Below, in pieces: positions 1-9,059 of a stretch of 64,000 nucleotides of DNA. The stretch lies in NCBI GenBank assembly GCA_947649495.1, contig CANSRU010000011.1, positions 1 to 64,000 of the forward strand, given 5' to 3'. The notes below the pieces were generated by a model. The model was not told the origin of the DNA and ran no database searches. It saw only the letters and a program-made list of their open reading frames with translations. Positions within the stretch are counted from its first letter, which is position 1, and every line of letters starts with the position of its first letter. The stretch comes from an uncultured Porphyromonadaceae bacterium. Lineage in GTDB: Bacteria; Bacteroidota; Bacteroidia; Bacteroidales; Muribaculaceae. The position numbers were made by a program, and so were the translations under genes.

Positions 1-1126
1 GCTTGATGTTGCCGTCCTTTGTCAGCCACGAGGACTGTTGCTGACCCTGACTGTTGCCTTGCTGCTGGTTCTGCTCCTGTCGTCGCACGCCGCCGGGTAC
101 AAATTCGACGCCCTTGCGGTCGGCTGACACCTGCAACACCACATTGTAGGTCTTGCCATTCTTGTCGGTAATCTGTTTAGGCGGGAGGGCTTTCCCTTTC
201 TTCAGTTCGCTTATTTCAGCCATAGTCAGTTTTGTCTGCCCGATGGTGTCCTTGATGAACACGGCCTTTACGGGCACCGACACAATCTCGTTGGTTAGAC
301 GGTCAACGCTGACATAGGAGGGCTTGACTTCCCCGGTGGCTTTGTCAACAAGGTCAACGACCTTGCCCAGATTGCCGGTTGTTTTCAGAGCCTCTTTATC
401 TTCCTTTGTGAACTTGTACCCCTCAAACTCTTGGTCGAGTTTGGGCTCGCGGTGTATGAAATGGGGCACCACCTTCACATTGCCGTCGGCATCGGTTCTG
501 AAAGAGAGTCGTGCGTCAATCGGGAATTTCTCCCCACCGAAATTGGGCGTGACGGTCACAATCTGCGACTTGCGGTTGTAGAGCATCTCGCGGAGGTCGC
601 CCGACTTTTCAAGCTGGTCGCGGTCTATGCCCCATTTCTCCTTGAGCATCGTCCAGTCGATTTTGCTTTCGTCGATGGCGTGATACTTTGGCTGTTCAGT
701 CTGTGCAGCCTGTTCCTCCGCCGGCTTCTGCGCCTGAGTTTCGGTCGCCTTATTCTCCTGAGCCTGTTCCTTGACGTTTGTCTGCGTCTGCTGGGGAACA
801 TCGACCTTGAAGTCTTTGAGAATTTCAGCGTTTGTTTCGGGATCCTTGATAAAGTCACACATTGCCATGCCAACACAATCGTAACGATCGGCAGGAACTT
901 TGAAGAATCCGAACATAGTGGGGTTCTTGCATTGTCTGACAAAATTTGACAAGAACGCTTCCAGCGGATTTTGTCCTTTCTTAAATTTTACGAGATCCTC
1001 CAGTGTGACGAACATTGGATCGGTGATTTTGGGTGTGCCGTCCTCATTGAGTCCGGTCACTGCGCCTACCTGCCCGGTTTCGTTGTTCCGGACAATCAGC
1101 ACTTCTTCATTCTGGTCTTTTGCCAT
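1..1126 (-). CDS. DUF3945/DUF4099-like protein of Bacteroidetes conjugative elements, C-terminus beyond window start (partial)
   Basis: Absent from ORF track because it has no stop inside the window. Reverse strand from ATG at 1126 is open to base 1: MAKDQNEEVLIVRNNETGQVGAVTGLNEDGTPKITDPMFVTLEDLVKFKKGQNPLEAFLSNF...YHAIDESKIDWTMLKEKWGIDRDQLEKSGDLREMLYNRKSQIVTVTPNFGGEKFPIDARLSF..., Q-rich tail. Confidence 0.8.
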   Translation of the reverse strand, partial: MAKDQNEEVLIVRNNETGQVGAVTGLNEDGTPKITDPMFVTLEDLVKFKKGQNPLEAFLSNFVRQCKNPTMFGFFKVPADRYDCVGMAMCDFIKDPETNAEILKDFKVDVPQQTQTNVKEQAQENKATETQAQKPAEEQAAQTEQPKYHAIDESKIDWTMLKEKWGIDRDQLEKSGDLREMLYNRKSQIVTVTPNFGGEKFPIDARLSFRTDADGNVKVVPHFIHREPKLDQEFEGYKFTKEDKEALKTTGNLGKVVDLVDKATGEVKPSYVSVDRLTNEIVSVPVKAVFIKDTIGQTKLTMAEISELKKGKALPPKQITDKNGKTYNVVLQVSADRKGVEFVPGGVRRQEQNQQQGNSQGQQQSSWLTKDGNIK

Positions 1127-1195
1127 AATTAAAAGAATTTTGGGTTAGAAACTTGCGCCGTTGCCGACGCGATAATTATTGTGTGTATGGATTGT

Positions 1196-1504
1196 CTATG
1201 CGTTGCGCAATGCGAAAAACTCAATCACATCTATGATGCGGTACTTGATTTTGGAATTTTTGGCGTTGCCGGTCTTGATAAACGGTAGTTCTCCGCTGGC
1301 CCGATACTCATATAGTTGCCTTTCGGAAATGCCATAATGTCTGCAAACCTCGGCGGTTGACATGGTATCTTTGTCCGGGTCTATGATGCCGAGCCCTTTG
1401 AGAGCGTCAAACATATTTTTCGCAAAGCGGTCAATCTTTCCCGACAATGAAGTTTCCATCGACTTTATCAGCTGGCATAGCTGGCGGTATTCTACGGAGT
1501 TCAT
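1196..1504 (-). CDS. Helix-turn-helix (excisionase-like, HTH_17/MerR-like) protein
   Basis: ORF 102 aa with MSTAEVCRHYGISERQLYEYRASGELPFIKTG, adjacent to integrase. Confidence 0.75.
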   Translation of the reverse strand: MNSVEYRQLCQLIKSMETSLSGKIDRFAKNMFDALKGLGIIDPDKDTMSTAEVCRHYGISERQLYEYRASGELPFIKTGNAKNSKIKYRIIDVIEFFALRNA

Positions 1505-1866
1505 CGTACTGTTGGGATTTTACGGTTGGACTTCTTGATTTCATCCAGTACCGCCTCGCTCCACTTTAATTGAAGACGGGCTATTGCTTTTAGAATAGGT
1601 GCAAGATGATAGTAAACCTCACGTCCGCGTTCCTCCCATGTGAGCCGGTATTTGTGGCGGACACGTTGCAGTTGTCTGGTTGACATTTTCAGCAGTCTTG
1701 CAGCTATTGAGTTTGGTATAGGCGGAATGGATGATATTTCATCACACTCGTTCTTCAACTCTTTTTTCTTTCGTTCCTCTTTTGTGAGTAGCTCAAGAAT
1801 CAAGGTCAGCGTTTCTTCAAGCGTGACCGTTCTTTGGTAGAGGGTTTCCAGTGTAATTGTTTCCAT
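1501..1866 (-). CDS. HTH-domain protein of mobile element
   Basis: ORF; start re-assigned to METITLETLYQR (ATG at 1866); PNSIAARLLKMSTRQLQRVRHKYRLTWEERGREVYY; 4-bp overlap with next gene. Confidence 0.65.
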   Translation of the reverse strand: METITLETLYQRTVTLEETLTLILELLTKEERKKKELKNECDEISSIPPIPNSIAARLLKMSTRQLQRVRHKYRLTWEERGREVYYHLAPILKAIARLQLKWSEAVLDEIKKSNRKIPTVR

Positions 1867-2046
1867 AAATTGTTTCTTGGATTTAGTGTTACGCTGGCAA
1901 AGTTCGGCATTCAGCAAAAGGTGCATAAGGTAGTTCCCGAGGTACTACCCTGATATTTTAACTTTCGTTAAGTGTTTCAATAAAAGACAAAGTGCCGGCC
2001 ATTGATATATAGCCGACACTTTATCAGTGAATTAGCGGTATATCAA

Positions 2047-3264
2047 CTAAAAATTGAGAGAGCCGAGATTTTGTGCGAGGTTTTCCATGTCCTTGCTGAT
2101 TTTCTCATTCGTGATTCGTGCATAGATTTGGGTGGTCTGGATATTTGTATGCCCCAGCATCTTACTGACCGACTCGATAGGTACACCCTTACCGAGCGTC
2201 ATGGTCGTGGCAAACGTATGCCGCGCCAGATGAAACGTGAGATTCTTCTCAATCCCACAAATATCCGCAATCTCCTTCAGGTAGCAGTTGAGTTTTTGGT
2301 TGGTAATGATGGGCATCAACTGTCCATCGAGATACTTGCCCTCATACTTTTTCAGTATTTTGAGAGCCGGAGGCAGGAGTGGAACTGTCACCTTGGTGTT
2401 GGTCTTCTGACGATGGGTGACAATCCACAGTCGGCCGTCGAACATCTTTTGGATATTATCGACACGGAGATGAGCGAGGTCGATGTAAGCCAGTCCAGTA
2501 AAGCAAGCGAAGATGAACACATCGCGCACTTGCTCCAGTCTGACAGAGCCAAACTCCTTTGCCATCATTTTTGAAAGTTCATCTTCCGTGAGATAGCCGC
2601 GGTCAACTCTCTCGCAACTGATTTTATAACCGTTGAAAGGGTCAACGAAAATCAGTCCGGCACGAATGCCTTTGTTGATTACCTGCTTGAAGAACTTCAT
2701 ACACTTGTAAGTGGTATTCTGCGAATACTTGTATTCCGTGCGAAGGAAAAACTCCAGATCGGTGATGAAGGAGGTCTTGATTTCTCGCAGGGGAATGTCT
2801 GTTATGTTGTATTTCTTCTTCATAAACTCCACCACACGGCGGTACATCCGCTCATATTTTCTATAGGTGGGATCGGCTTTGCTTAGGCCGACGAGCTTCT
2901 TGGTGTCTTCCAGATGCTGGAGGTAAAGTGGTACGAGAGATTCCTCTTTGGCGGTAACACCTGTAAAGGCATTCTTCACCATCTCCGCAGTCACATAGCC
3001 GTGACGATTGAGGATGTCGTAGTAGTGTTCCTTTAGAACGACTCTCATATCTTCAAGTCGTTTATTTATTTCAAGGACTTTGGCTGAACGACCAATGGCT
3101 TTACCAGCTTTTACGTCCCATAGTTCCGGCTCTACTGACAGAGTGGAGTTGATTCTTGCATACTCGCCGTTCACCGCTATACGTACTGTGATAGGGCACT
3201 TCCCATCCTTGTTGGTATAGTTGCCACGGATATGATAAAGAATCTTGAATGTGTTCTTTTTCAT
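2047..3264 (-). CDS. Site-specific tyrosine recombinase/integrase (Bacteroidetes CTn type)
   Basis: 405 aa; FACFTGLAYIDLAHL and HLARHTFATTMTLGKGVPIESVSKMLGHTNIQTTQIYARI (HxxR...GH...Y). Confidence 0.93.
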   Translation of the reverse strand: MKKNTFKILYHIRGNYTNKDGKCPITVRIAVNGEYARINSTLSVEPELWDVKAGKAIGRSAKVLEINKRLEDMRVVLKEHYYDILNRHGYVTAEMVKNAFTGVTAKEESLVPLYLQHLEDTKKLVGLSKADPTYRKYERMYRRVVEFMKKKYNITDIPLREIKTSFITDLEFFLRTEYKYSQNTTYKCMKFFKQVINKGIRAGLIFVDPFNGYKISCERVDRGYLTEDELSKMMAKEFGSVRLEQVRDVFIFACFTGLAYIDLAHLRVDNIQKMFDGRLWIVTHRQKTNTKVTVPLLPPALKILKKYEGKYLDGQLMPIITNQKLNCYLKEIADICGIEKNLTFHLARHTFATTMTLGKGVPIESVSKMLGHTNIQTTQIYARITNEKISKDMENLAQNLGSLNF

Positions 3265-3590
3265 TTCTTCCTTGGATTTAGTGTTATCATGAAGACGATT
3301 TCACCCGGCTTCGATATGATAACAAGTTTAACTTCTTGTCCGATTGGACGCTTTGAAGTCAAACATCAGACATATCAGCGACTTACGTCATTTTTAACAT
3401 GTCAGACATTTATACGACACTATGTAAAAGCCTGTCTGTATCAAGGCTTATCACAATATATCGGAAATCTGTGTCGGCACTTACTTTAACATCCATAGAT
3501 TCTGCTGTTAAAATGTCGCCTAAAATTCCGAGTTGCGTCTGAGTTAGGTCTTAGGAAGATATTGAACACCAATTTATTACACCGTTATCG

Positions 3591-3620
3591 GTCACATTTT
3601 TGTCACAATTCTCGTCACAA
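3591..3620 (+). repeat. Three GTCACA direct repeats at 11/12-bp spacing (3591, 3602, 3614)
   Basis: ggtcacatttttgtcacaattctcgtcacaa. Confidence 0.6.
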
Positions 3621-3711
3621 GAATTCTTGAAACGATTTGGTGACGAATAGTGGTCTGAGGAGGTCTTAACTTGGTCTGAAATCGGTCCTGAATCCGATAG
3701 GATAAGACACG

Positions 3712-3744
3712 AAAAAACCTCGGAACTATCTGATAGTCCGAGGT
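3712..3744 (-). terminator. Rho-independent terminator downstream of ssrA
   Basis: minus strand ACCTCGGA-CTATCAGATAG-T-TCCGAGGT followed by TTTTTT. Confidence 0.8.
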
Positions 3745-3782
3745 TTGTCTCGTATTGTCCGAATTAGGTCGGATGCCATAAG

Positions 3783-4181
3783 TGGAGCTGGAGGGACTCG
3801 AACCCTCGTCCAAACGCGGAACTAATGTGCTTTCTACATGCTTAGCTTTTACTTGGTTTTCGTGTTGCGGCAGGCAAAAAGCGACCAACCGCAGCCTTAT
3901 CCTCTAAAATTTCGGATGCTTCGCGAGGCTTTCAGCATCCTATTCCCGATTTACCTGCACCGCCTTGTCGATTAGTCTCGGAAAAAGGACAATCGGGCGA
4001 TGTCTTGTCGCTGCAACTGTTGCGGCGATTAAGCGTAATCTACTATACTTCGATTAGGCAGCAAGAGCGTAGTTGTTTTCGCCATTTAAAAAAGTCGATG
4101 TCGGAGATTATAGAGCACCTTCCATCATGGCTCTGCATGCTTACACACCACTTCTACACGCTGTCAAAACCAGTCAACCCC
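3783..4181 (-). ncRNA. ssrA: tmRNA (SsrA)
   Basis: 5' GGGGTTGACTGGTTTTGACAGC; tag ORF GGC GAA AAC AAC TAC GCT CTT GCT GCC TAA (GENNYALAA*); 3' T-arm GGGTTCGAGTCCCTCCAGCTCCA; acceptor GGGGUUG/CAGCUCC. Confidence 0.96.
4054..4083 (-). other. tmRNA tag-peptide reading frame GENNYALAA*
   Basis: Direct translation; ends in ALAA. Confidence 0.93.
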
Positions 4182-4229
4182 ATGTAATCGTTGTGTTTTC
4201 GTCGATAATCGCTCCCGACCATCGACGCT

Positions 4230-4238
4230 GCAAATATA
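4230..4238 (-). promoter_or_regulatory. ssrA promoter -7 box (TATATTTGC)
   Basis: Bacteroidetes TAnnTTTG motif upstream of tmRNA. Confidence 0.6.
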
Positions 4239-4421
4239 CAACAATTTCACCATGTGGACAAGTTCAGTATTTTTTATACTGTTGTACAATCTTGGATAAA
4301 TACATTCTGTTTTTAACCATAATTGGTAAATATACAGTGAAAACATATTTTTCCTCACCGCTTACGTGGTTAAAGATATTTAATCTTGCACATTGCGCAT
4401 ATACAACGAATAATTATTTAC

Positions 4422-4430
4422 TAATTTTGC
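4422..4430 (+). promoter_or_regulatory. nhaC promoter -7 box (TAATTTTGC)
   Basis: TAnnTTTG motif ~45 nt upstream of likely start. Confidence 0.55.
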
Positions 4431-4474
4431 ATCCGAATTTTTATACAGCAATAATTCACAAAAGAAAGAAGATT

Positions 4475-5938
4475 GTGTCAATACTGAATATAAAGCGCAC
4501 CATATCGCCATCGTTCCCGGTTTCAATCGTACCTATAGCCCTGCTGCTCGTAGCGTTGGTGGCAGTGATAGTTATAGACGGTGCCGATGCCGTGCAAAAT
4601 TACAGTTACTACATACTGTCGGCAGCTGCCGCTATATGTATATTGATAGGCCTCGCAACCACGCGCCGCAAGAAGTGTATAATTCCGGGGTTGCTTAAAA
4701 GCGCCCGGCAGATATTACCAGCCGTACCCATACTGATATTCATCGGAACTCTTTCCGCCACATGGATGCTCAGCGGAGTGGTGCCAACGCTGATAGACTA
4801 TGGTCTTGAACTCCTCAATCCCGATTCGTTCCTGCTGGTGGCATGCCTGACATGTGCCGCAATCTCGGTTGTGACCGGCAGCTCCTGGACCACCATAGCC
4901 ACTATCGGTGTAGCACTTCTTGGTGTTGGAACCGTAATGGGATATAACGCGGGATGGATTGCCGGAGCAATAATCTCGGGAGCTTATTTCGGCGACAAGG
5001 TGTCGCCGCTCAGCGACACGACGGTACTTGCGGCATCGACCTGCGGAGTGCCCTTGCTAACCCACATACGCTATCTGATGCTAACCTCCATACCGGCCTT
5101 GGCCATAGCTTTGGCCGTATATACAGCAGTAGGCTACAGCAGCGATCTCACTGCATCCAGCCATGCCGATGAAATAATACAGGCCATAAGCTCCACATTC
5201 AACATCACACCATGGGTGCTGGTGATACCGGCCATAACCATAGCCATGATATGCCTGCGTGCAGGCACCACACTGACATTAGCGGCAGGCTCAGCAGCCG
5301 GACTGGTCGGGATATGGATATTCCAGCCACAGATAGCTTCTGAACTCGCAGGTGGCGACGGAATCATACCTGCCGTTACGAGTTCGCTTAAAATATTGCT
5401 CACAAGCACTTCCCTATCGACAGGCAGCGAGATACTCGACCCGCTCGTGGAGACCGGTGGCGTGGAGGGAATGCTGCCGACAATATATCTCGTGCTATCG
5501 GCCATGCTGTTTGGCGGTGCAATGATAGGGACCGGAATGCTCGGCACCATAACTCATGCCATAACCTCGCGTCTGCGCCGAGCGCACTGCCTGATTGGCG
5601 CCACCGTAGGCAGCGGCCTGTTTCTAAACTCCTGCACAGGCGACCAATATCTGTCAATAATAATAGGTGCCAATGTCTACCGCAACACCTATCGCCGCCG
5701 TGGCATGAAACCTCAGGCTTTGAGCCGCACTCTTGAGGACTCCATCTCTGTGACATCGGTGTTGATTCCATGGAATTCGTGTGGCGTGACACAATCGACA
5801 GTGCTCGGAGTGTCGACATTCGTATATATGCCGTTCTGCCTGTTCAACATACTCAGCCCTATAATAACCATGGTGATGGCATGGAGCGGGTGGCGACTTC
5901 ACGCAAAACCGGCCCAAACCACCATGTCGGCAGCATAA
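4475..5938 (+). CDS. nhaC: NhaC-family Na+/H+ antiporter
   Basis: Multi-TM protein with CTGDQYLSIIIGANVYRNTYRRRGMKPQALSRTLEDSISVTSVLIPWNSCG; annotated ORF start (4073) lies in ssrA, so a GTG/TTG near 4475 downstream of the promoter is more likely. Confidence 0.82.
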   Translation: MSILNIKRTISPSFPVSIVPIALLLVALVAVIVIDGADAVQNYSYYILSAAAAICILIGLATTRRKKCIIPGLLKSARQILPAVPILIFIGTLSATWMLSGVVPTLIDYGLELLNPDSFLLVACLTCAAISVVTGSSWTTIATIGVALLGVGTVMGYNAGWIAGAIISGAYFGDKVSPLSDTTVLAASTCGVPLLTHIRYLMLTSIPALAIALAVYTAVGYSSDLTASSHADEIIQAISSTFNITPWVLVIPAITIAMICLRAGTTLTLAAGSAAGLVGIWIFQPQIASELAGGDGIIPAVTSSLKILLTSTSLSTGSEILDPLVETGGVEGMLPTIYLVLSAMLFGGAMIGTGMLGTITHAITSRLRRAHCLIGATVGSGLFLNSCTGDQYLSIIIGANVYRNTYRRRGMKPQALSRTLEDSISVTSVLIPWNSCGVTQSTVLGVSTFVYMPFCLFNILSPIITMVMAWSGWRLHAKPAQTTMSAA

Positions 5939-6072
5939 TCCTTGTTCACAAAAAAATTAACAGTCAACAGCCAATCTTTTTTATCGAGAGAGATGTTATA
6001 AATGTTGTAAGAAAAACAGATACACTATTGCGTCCGTTTATCCACATTTATCTAACATAAACACTCTCACCG

Positions 6073-7497
6073 ATGATTGACAAAAATTTCCGCGAAGGTG
6101 ATGCCAAGACAGACACCTTCGGCTCAAATGCAATGCTTCAGCCTTCGCCAGTGGAAAGAATTCCGGAAGGCCCCACAACTCCTGAAACCGCGTATCAGAT
6201 GGTAAAGGACGAGATATACGCCCAGACCCAACCGCGTCTTAACATGGCCACATTCGTAACCACCTACATGGACGACTATGCCACCAAACTGATGAATGAG
6301 GCCATCGCAATAAACTATATTGACGAGACTGAATATCCACGCGTGGCTGTGATAAACGGCAAGTGTATAAACATTGTGGCCAACCTGTGGAATTCTCCTG
6401 AAGAAGGCAAATGGAAAACCGGCGCCGTGGCCATCGGTTCGTCAGAAGCATGCATGCTCGGCGGAATCGCGGCATGGATACGTTGGCGCGAGAAACGCAA
6501 AGCCCAGGGGAAGCCTTACGACAAACCTAATTTTGTAATCTCCACCGCTTACCAGATATGCTGGCAGAAGTTTGCCGAACTTTGGCAGATAGAGATGCGC
6601 ACAGTGCCTCTAACTCTTGAGAAAACCACGCTCGACCCACAGGAAGCGCTTAAGCTCTGCGATGAAAACACCATTTGCGTAGTGCCGATAATGGGTGTGA
6701 CATGGACCGGCCTCAACGATGATGTGGAAGCTCTCGATGCAGCTCTTGACAAATTCAACGCCGAGACAGGATATGATATACCTATCCATATCGACGCAGC
6801 TTCGGGCGGCTTCATACTTCCCTTCCTGAACCCCGAAAAGAAGTGGGACTTCCGGCTTAAGTGGGTGCTCTCCATCTCCACATCCGGACATAAATACGGT
6901 CTGGTCTATCCGGGTCTGGGCTGGATAGTGTGGAAAGACAAGCGGTATCTCCCCGAAGTGATGTCGTTCAGTGTAAATTATCTTGGCGCGGAAATTCGTC
7001 AGGTAGGTTTGAACTTCTCACGTCCTGCCGCCCAGATTCTCGGTCAGTACTACCAGTTTATCCGTCTGGGATTCCAAGGCTACAAGGAGGTTCAGTTCAA
7101 CACTCTGGCCGTAGCCCAGTACCTGCACGATGAAATATCGAAAATCGAACCATTCGTAAACTACGACAAGAGTTGTCCGAATCCGCTGTTCGCATGGCTA
7201 ATCAAGCCTGAGGTTCAGAAAGACTACAAGTGGACCTTATTTGACCTCCAGGACAAGCTGGCCCAAAAGGGGTGGATGGTTCCCGCCTACACCATGCCTA
7301 AGGATATCGAGGAGATTGTTGTGATGCGCATAGTGGTGCGCCACGGTTTCAGCCGCGACATGGCCGACCAGCTGCTTGCCGACATCAACTTCGCCATATC
7401 GGAACTCAACCAGCTTGAATATCCTACACCATCGAGAATCAAGATGGAGAAAAACATACCGATAGAAGCAGCCAAATTCAACCATACGGGAAGATAA
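6073..7497 (+). CDS. gadB: Glutamate decarboxylase (PLP-dependent)
   Basis: 474 aa; IHIDAASGGFILPF; STSGHKYGLVYPG PLP-lysine motif; C-terminal FNHTGR. Confidence 0.93.
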   Translation: MIDKNFREGDAKTDTFGSNAMLQPSPVERIPEGPTTPETAYQMVKDEIYAQTQPRLNMATFVTTYMDDYATKLMNEAIAINYIDETEYPRVAVINGKCINIVANLWNSPEEGKWKTGAVAIGSSEACMLGGIAAWIRWREKRKAQGKPYDKPNFVISTAYQICWQKFAELWQIEMRTVPLTLEKTTLDPQEALKLCDENTICVVPIMGVTWTGLNDDVEALDAALDKFNAETGYDIPIHIDAASGGFILPFLNPEKKWDFRLKWVLSISTSGHKYGLVYPGLGWIVWKDKRYLPEVMSFSVNYLGAEIRQVGLNFSRPAAQILGQYYQFIRLGFQGYKEVQFNTLAVAQYLHDEISKIEPFVNYDKSCPNPLFAWLIKPEVQKDYKWTLFDLQDKLAQKGWMVPAYTMPKDIEEIVVMRIVVRHGFSRDMADQLLADINFAISELNQLEYPTPSRIKMEKNIPIEAAKFNHTGR

Positions 7498-7518
7498 CCG
7501 GCCTCTTCATGGAAACGC

Positions 7519-7558
7519 AATAAAATAGCGGCGCTATATAACGCGCCGCTATTTTATT
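7519..7558. terminator. Bidirectional terminator between gadB and the convergent ORF
   Basis: AATAAAATAGCGGCG...CGCCGCTATTTTATT perfect 15-bp inverted repeat. Confidence 0.85.
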
Positions 7559-7764
7559 TACTTCTTAGTATCAGATTCACGTTCACGGCGCAATCGTTCG
7601 CGACGCTTGAGGGTGAAATGCAGCAGGATTATGGCCGTGAGGCTTCCTAATATTATACCGAAATAGTAAAGATAGTGACCTTGCTGGAACTCACCTCGCC
7701 CTATATAGCTCATCACGGCGAGATATACCAGCAGAAGAAGTGGAATGAGAGTGGATCGTTTCAT
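7558..7764 (-). CDS. Small membrane protein, 68 aa, unknown function
   Basis: Two hydrophobic segments, basic tail; 4-bp overlap with upstream gene. Confidence 0.6.
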   Translation of the reverse strand: MKRSTLIPLLLLVYLAVMSYIGRGEFQQGHYLYYFGIILGSLTAIILLHFTLKRRERLRRERESDTKK

Positions 7765-8420
7765 GGATTTTGTGTATCGGGTTGGACAATATAAGGTGAT
7801 TTTTCAGGTTCAAACAGCCCCTGCAGTAGATGAAGGTATATCCGCAGACACGCCCATGCGTCTATAGCCGCATAATGTTGCTGGGCTTCTGAAAGTTGGG
7901 GCGCTTCCCAATTGGACAAACGCTGCCCTTTGGAAATTCTCGCACCGAAAATAATGCCATAGATCTTCTGAAGACTTGCATCGACAATGCCGTAGTCATT
8001 GACGAATGTCTGCAGGTCAATGAATCCGCCGGGATGAAATTCGGAAACCTTGTGGAGCACAAAAAAATCGTCTTTCAACGACAATCCTATTTTTATCACC
8101 GAGTCATTTTCTATAAACTCGAGCAATTCGGGCAATATGCCGGTCTTATTTATGCGGAACAGATAGCTGTGTGTCAAAGTTGAGACCTGCACGAGCGAAA
8201 CATTGAACCTGCGGCCCTTCTGAAATGCAGGCCGGGTCTCGGTGTCAAATCCCACCACAGCCTCGCGCGAAAGCTCCATCAAAGCCATGCGCGCAGTATC
8301 GGAATCCTCTACAACCGTAATCTCGCCCTTGAATTCAACGAGCGGCATAGCCGCAAGGATATCTTTAGGTATCGAAATACTTACTGTATGCGGTGTCATT
8401 GGTAATGTTTTAATGTTCAT
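7761..8420 (-). CDS. 3'-5' exonuclease domain protein (RNase D-like)
   Basis: VVGFDTETRPAF...HYAAIDAWACLRIYLHL. Confidence 0.88.
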   Translation of the reverse strand: MNIKTLPMTPHTVSISIPKDILAAMPLVEFKGEITVVEDSDTARMALMELSREAVVGFDTETRPAFQKGRRFNVSLVQVSTLTHSYLFRINKTGILPELLEFIENDSVIKIGLSLKDDFFVLHKVSEFHPGGFIDLQTFVNDYGIVDASLQKIYGIIFGARISKGQRLSNWEAPQLSEAQQHYAAIDAWACLRIYLHLLQGLFEPEKSPYIVQPDTQNP

Positions 8421-9058
8421 GCCCCCACAATGGGAACATCAATCACTTCAGTTCCGGGGAAATGCCTGTTGACATACCGCTCGACAAAGCCTCTGCTGTC
8501 GGCGGATATTACAGGGTCGGCATCGTAATAGTGGTTATAGGCCACTGAGTGCAGATGCATACCCCGGTTTTTTATAGCCTCGAGAGATAGAACAGTATGA
8601 TTTATGGAACCCAGCCGGCTGTTGGTTACCAGCATTACCGGCAGATTGCGTGTACGGGCATAATCTATCGAGAAAAAATCGTCGGTTATAGGCACCATCA
8701 GTCCTCCGGCACCTTCCACAAGCACCACATCGTACATTTCCGATAATTTCTGCGTGGCCGCATCAATAACCGACAAATCTATATCGCAACCATCAATGGC
8801 AGCTGCAAGCTGTGCCGATGCGGGATATGTGAATATGACGGGAGCTGTGGTGCGGTCAATGTCGCACGGCTGCATATCCATGCCCATCAGGCGGCGGTGA
8901 ACCTCTATATCCTCGGAGGTTCCGTTGCAACCGGTCTGTATGAATTTCTGTGTGATAACACTTTTACCTTCGGCCATCAGGCGGCGGGCAATGAATCCTG
9001 TCACATAACTTTTACCCGCGTCAGTGTCAATGCCCGAAATGAATATCACTTCGCTCAT
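8417..9058 (-). CDS. bioD: Dethiobiotin synthetase
   Basis: MSEVIFISGIDTDAGKSYVTGFIARRL; VLVEGAGGLMVPI; start shortened to MSEV. Confidence 0.9.
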   Translation of the reverse strand: MSEVIFISGIDTDAGKSYVTGFIARRLMAEGKSVITQKFIQTGCNGTSEDIEVHRRLMGMDMQPCDIDRTTAPVIFTYPASAQLAAAIDGCDIDLSVIDAATQKLSEMYDVVLVEGAGGLMVPITDDFFSIDYARTRNLPVMLVTNSRLGSINHTVLSLEAIKNRGMHLHSVAYNHYYDADPVISADSRGFVERYVNRHFPGTEVIDVPIVGA

Positions 9059-9059
9059 A

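Larger units (their letters stand above)
1..3780. mobile_element. Right end of an integrative element (ICE/mobilizable element) inserted at ssrA 3' end; left end outside window
   Basis: Integrase + HTH genes + DUF3945 protein immediately next to tmRNA 3' end. Confidence 0.7.

Noticed and set aside
324-949. Plus-strand ORFs 324..581 and 431..949
   Set aside because: Antisense to the DUF3945-like coding frame that runs off the window edge.
3592-3888. 98-aa minus ORF
   Set aside because: Overlaps the tmRNA 3' part, terminator and repeat arrays; translation is of non-coding RNA/DNA.
3783-4181. tRNA near the integrase
   Set aside because: The tRNA-like T arm and acceptor belong to the tmRNA, as shown by the GENNYALAA tag ORF.
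4073-4474. N-terminal ~134 codons of ORF 4073..5938
   Set aside because: Lies antisense to ssrA and across its promoter; not part of the NhaC protein.
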